The translations under genes were made by a program, and so were the position numbers. Below, piece after piece: positions 61,404 to 64,000 of a DNA stretch of 64,000 nt; the stretch's first letter is position 1; each line of letters begins with the position of its first letter. The notes under the pieces are model-generated. The model was not told the DNA's origin. It saw only the letters and a program-made list of their open reading frames with translations, and ran no database searches. The stretch comes from Thermococcus sp. AM4. GTDB taxonomy: Archaea > Methanobacteriota_B > Thermococci > Thermococcales > Thermococcaceae. Where the stretch lies: positions 1,364,001 through 1,428,000 of the forward strand of contig NC_016051.1 in assembly GCF_000151205.2 (NCBI RefSeq), read 5' to 3'.

Positions 61404-62324
61404 ATGCCGATGAGATGCAAGTTCTGTGAGAAACCGGCCTTCATCAAGCTCCACTACCCAAAAATGTACCTCTGCGAGGAGCACTTTAGGGAGTACTTCG
61501 AGAGAAAGGTAAAGCGGACGATAGAGAGGTATAAAATGCTCAAGCCGGACGAGAGGGTTCTGGTCGTTGTCAGCGGCGGAAAGGACTCGGCCGTTACCGC
61601 TTACATCCTCAAGAAGCTCGGCTACAACATCGAGTGCCTCCACATAAACCTCGGCATCGGCGAGTACAGCGAGAAGAGCGAGAGCTATGCTAAAAAGCAG
61701 TGCGAGGCCTTAGGCGTTCCGCTCCACATCGTCCGCGTTAAGGAGCTCCTCGGGAAGGGAATCGGGGAAGTTAGGACGAGACGGCCAACGTGCTCCTACT
61801 GTGGGCTCACCAAGAGGTACATCTTCAACAAGTTCGCCTACGACAACGGCTTCGACGCCGTAGCGACCGGCCACAACCTCGACGACGAGGCGAGCTTTAT
61901 ATTCTCGAACATGATGCACTGGAACACGCAGTACCTGGCGAAGCAGGGGCCGGTGACGCCGAGCCAGTTCAACGGCAAGCTCGTGAAGAAGGTCAAACCG
62001 CTGTACGAGGTCACCGAGAGGGAGGTTGTTGCCTACGCCCTCGCCAACGGCATCGATTACATGATGGAGGAGTGCCCGCACGCGGTCGGAGCGACGACGA
62101 TTGAGTACAAGGAGATACTCAACGAGATGGAGGAGAAGAGGCCCGGGACGAAAATCAACTTCGTCAAGGGCTTCCTGCGGAAGAAGCACCTCTTCGAGGC
62201 AGAGCTCCAGGAGGCGGAGCTGAGGGAGTGCAGGGTCTGCGGAATGCCGTCGAGCGGTGAGGTCTGCTCGTTCTGTAGGTTCTGGAGGCTTGAGAAGCCG
62301 ATAGACTTCAAGCTGAACCGATGA
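61404..62324 (+). CDS. ttuA: tRNA m5U54 2-sulfurtransferase TtuA-like
   Basis: About 306 residues. N-terminal zinc ribbon (CKFCEKPAF ... YLCEEH), PP-loop VVVSGGKDSAVTAYI, the Fe-S Cys pair in RPTCSYCGLTKRY, a third Cys in MEECPHAVG, and a C-terminal zinc ribbon (CRVCG ... CSFC). This matches TtuA, which makes 2-thio-m5U54 in thermophile tRNA. ATG 61404 follows GGTGGGA; GCCTTTTAAC (61361-61370) is its TATA box. The stop lies in the C-like box of the sRNA candidate. Confidence 0.9.
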   Translation: MPMRCKFCEKPAFIKLHYPKMYLCEEHFREYFERKVKRTIERYKMLKPDERVLVVVSGGKDSAVTAYILKKLGYNIECLHINLGIGEYSEKSESYAKKQCEALGVPLHIVRVKELLGKGIGEVRTRRPTCSYCGLTKRYIFNKFAYDNGFDAVATGHNLDDEASFIFSNMMHWNTQYLAKQGPVTPSQFNGKLVKKVKPLYEVTEREVVAYALANGIDYMMEECPHAVGATTIEYKEILNEMEEKRPGTKINFVKGFLRKKHLFEAELQEAELRECRVCGMPSSGEVCSFCRFWRLEKPIDFKLNR

Positions 62325-62375
62325 GGAGACTTTCGGGCCCTGAGACGTGATGAGGGCCGCCCTATCCGAGGTCTC
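62318..62375 (+). ncRNA. Candidate C/D-box sRNA or kink-turn terminator at the ttuA 3' end
   Basis: CCGATGA (62318-62324), 15-nt spacer, CTGA (62340-62343), GAC, GTGATGA (62347-62353), 12-nt spacer, CCGA (62366-62369), GGTCTC. GAGAC (62342-62346) can pair with GTCTC (62371-62375), placing a perfect C box and a D-like box at the base of a kink-turn. A T-run follows (62376-62386), so the element may also end the ttuA transcript. Same order and spacing as at 49955. Confidence 0.42.
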
Positions 62376-62403
62376 TTCTTTTTTTGTTTGAAAAGGGAGA
62401 ATA

Positions 62404-63999
62404 TCAGAGCTCCCTAAAGCGGAGCCTGAACTTCAGCTCCCCCTCAAGAGGGAAGAGAACGGTATAGCTGACGCCCTGCTGGATAAAGTCCCAGCCGCTC
62501 TCGCTCTGGCTGAGGGTCTTTATCGGATACTTCCACACCCTCACCCTTTTATCCAGCTCGATTTCAAGCTTTCCAATCCCGTAGGGATCGTTCACCTCGA
62601 AGCTCTCAGCCTCGAACTCTTCTGGACTTTCCATGACGCTGTGAACCGCCAAGTTGAGCTCGACGCCAAAGAGAGCCTTTGCTTCGCCCCTGACGGTGTA
62701 GTCGACGATGAAGCCGTCCTCCGTGAGGCGGAAGGATTTCTCGACCCTAACCGGGGCGCCCAGGACAGTTCCATCGCGCTCGAGGGTGATTCCCCCGTCG
62801 AAGGTCGAGAAGTCGTAAGCGCCGGTAAGGAAGTCGCCGAGCTCGATGTGGCGGGCGAGATAGTAATCATCGAGGGTTGCGTCGGGACTCAGGAAGTGAT
62901 CCTGCAGGATTGCCCTCATATAACTGTCGTAGGCCAGCTCGCGTTTTATCTCCTCCGGAATCTTCCTTCCAACCTCGTGGATGCTCGCCACTCCCTCCCC
63001 GCTTTCGTCCTCGGGGGTTGCTGACTCAGGAACCTCGTGGTAGTGCTCCCATCTCCTCGCGAGCACGTCGTTGTAGTTGACCGCCTTCCCCTTTGAGCTG
63101 AGCTCGAAGAGGGCCCCGCCGTAACTCGGTTTGAAGACCGCGTAAAAGGCCTCGTTTTCGAGGAAGACCTCCTCCCTGCCGTCGAAGTCAATGTCCCTGA
63201 CGAAGCTTCCAGTGGAAACGAAGGTGTTGGCCCTTATGATGTTCTCCCATACCGCCCTGCGGAGGTGCGGGAGGTAGATTCCGCCGAAGACGCCGTGCCA
63301 GTAGGCGTCGTTGCACTGGGCCTTGAGAATAAAGCGCCTCGCCTCCGGAAGGTCTCTCACGAGTTTACTAACCATCAGCATCCTCTTGTGCATGTAGTTG
63401 CTCTCTGGATACTTGAAGAAGAAGTTCTTCCAGATTCCACCGCGAACGAAGACGCGGTAGCGGTCGAACTTGTTCTCCCGCTTGAGCTCCTCGACGAACT
63501 CGACGAAGAGCTTCGCCTGCTCCGCCGGAAGGGACCACTCGCTCATCTCAAAGTAGGAAGCTATCGGCAGGTAGACGAGGCCCCTCGGCCTGAACTGCTC
63601 CAGGTACTCGGAGTAGAGGGTAAGGATAATTCTCTCGTCGCTCGAAACGGTGTCAAAGAACTCCCTGAGCCAGCCCCTCTCGTGAACCCACTCGTAGGTC
63701 CCGGGCCAGACGCCGAACTTCTCGCCGTCGTCGTGGAAAACAGCGACCTTGCTCTCGTCCCCATCGTCGAGGGAGTGGAGGTAATCCAGCGTTTTCTCAA
63801 CGGGGCGGAACGGTATCAAATAGCGCAGCCTCTCGTCTATTGGAAAAACCGCTATGACCTCGCCGCCGTCCTCGGTGTAGTAGGGCCAGTAGAGGCTCTC
63901 CTTCGGCAGACCGGCGCTCATGAAGTGGTAGTCATCAACGATGACGTACTCAATACCGGCCTGGCGGAGGCTCTTGACGAGCTCAGGCTGCCAGACCCT
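62404..63999 (-). CDS. GH57 4-alpha-glucanotransferase/amylopullulanase-like, C-terminal part
   Basis: Glycoside hydrolase family 57, cut by the window end (no start inside; frame open to 63999). VIVDDYHF holds the family's catalytic acid Asp; NDAYWHGVFGGIYLPHLR is a GH57 signature, followed by the beta-sandwich domains DUF1925/DUF1926 (ENEAFYAVFKPSYGGALFEL ... LDDYYLARHIELGDFL ... FFPLEGELKFRLRF-like end). Closest in outline to the 4-alpha-glucanotransferase of T. litoralis, which transfers maltodextrin units. The nucleophile Glu would be upstream. Confidence 0.88.
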   Translation of the reverse strand, partial: RVWQPELVKSLRQAGIEYVIVDDYHFMSAGLPKESLYWPYYTEDGGEVIAVFPIDERLRYLIPFRPVEKTLDYLHSLDDGDESKVAVFHDDGEKFGVWPGTYEWVHERGWLREFFDTVSSDERIILTLYSEYLEQFRPRGLVYLPIASYFEMSEWSLPAEQAKLFVEFVEELKRENKFDRYRVFVRGGIWKNFFFKYPESNYMHKRMLMVSKLVRDLPEARRFILKAQCNDAYWHGVFGGIYLPHLRRAVWENIIRANTFVSTGSFVRDIDFDGREEVFLENEAFYAVFKPSYGGALFELSSKGKAVNYNDVLARRWEHYHEVPESATPEDESGEGVASIHEVGRKIPEEIKRELAYDSYMRAILQDHFLSPDATLDDYYLARHIELGDFLTGAYDFSTFDGGITLERDGTVLGAPVRVEKSFRLTEDGFIVDYTVRGEAKALFGVELNLAVHSVMESPEEFEAESFEVNDPYGIGKLEIELDKRVRVWKYPIKTLSQSESGWDFIQQGVSYTVLFPLEGELKFRLRFREL

Positions 64000-64000
64000 C

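Overview
The window is chromosomal DNA from a hyperthermophilic archaeon of the Thermococcales, most likely a Thermococcus. The evidence is the replication factor C pair, an intein junction in the RFC small subunit, RadB, FAU-1, archaeosine synthase ArcS, TtuA, cyclic 2,3-diphosphoglycerate synthetase, a CGP-CTERM protein and archaeal TATA/BRE promoters. Many real starts follow a Shine-Dalgarno of the form GGTGAT a few bases before ATG, so naive ORF starts are often 3-4 codons too long. I trimmed starts where this signal decides them.

Layout. 1-5000: RFC small subunit (intein tail plus C-terminal extein), RFC large subunit, a HepT/MntA toxin-antitoxin pair, Trm5b-type tRNA methyltransferase and MoaA. 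5100-13900: a helical protein of unknown function, FAU-1, a DUF234 ATPase, RadB, a UPF0173 hydrolase, an exported zinc peptidase, threonine synthase, a LigB-like dioxygenase and AlaX. 14000-20500: cyclic-DPG synthetase, a small structured RNA candidate, a ThiR-like regulator with YjbQ, pyrBI, a kinase-like UPF0200 protein and a broken VapBC pair. 20500-27300: a DUF523-like protein, half-size EamA transporter, phosphohexomutase, an operon of three exported proteins, BtpA and a PH/SHOCT protein.

The striking part is about 27389-40806, a one-directional, AT-richer island of some 19 tightly packed genes, nearly all encoding membrane proteins. It holds large beta-sandwich proteins with a recurring C-terminal module followed by a variable hydrophobic tip, truncated copies that keep only the end of this module plus tip, and tandem paralogous multi-span membrane proteins. 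A short C-terminal peptide ending (D-N-N-L-I-x-G-G/D) recurs in frame at the ends of the large proteins and out of frame just ahead of several membrane-protein genes. I read this as an effector/immunity-like cassette array (polymorphic-toxin logic) in which immunity genes moved with the 3' end of a former effector. The structure is visible in the sequence; the function is inference.

40900-64000 returns to core genes: DUF257, TldD/TldE, an ArsB-type transporter flanked by two Usp-like proteins, a secreted Lon-type protease with CGP-CTERM anchor, a PP-loop reductase-like protein, methyltransferases, HEPN/MNT and UPF0175/PIN pairs, ArcS, a coiled-coil protein, a lipoprotein phosphoesterase, a signal peptidase with an exported partner, the methylthiotransferase e-MtaB, CarS, TtuA and a GH57 glucanotransferase cut by the window end. 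Two intergenic spots (49955-50008 and 62318-62375) share the same C/D-box-like layout and are sRNA candidates.
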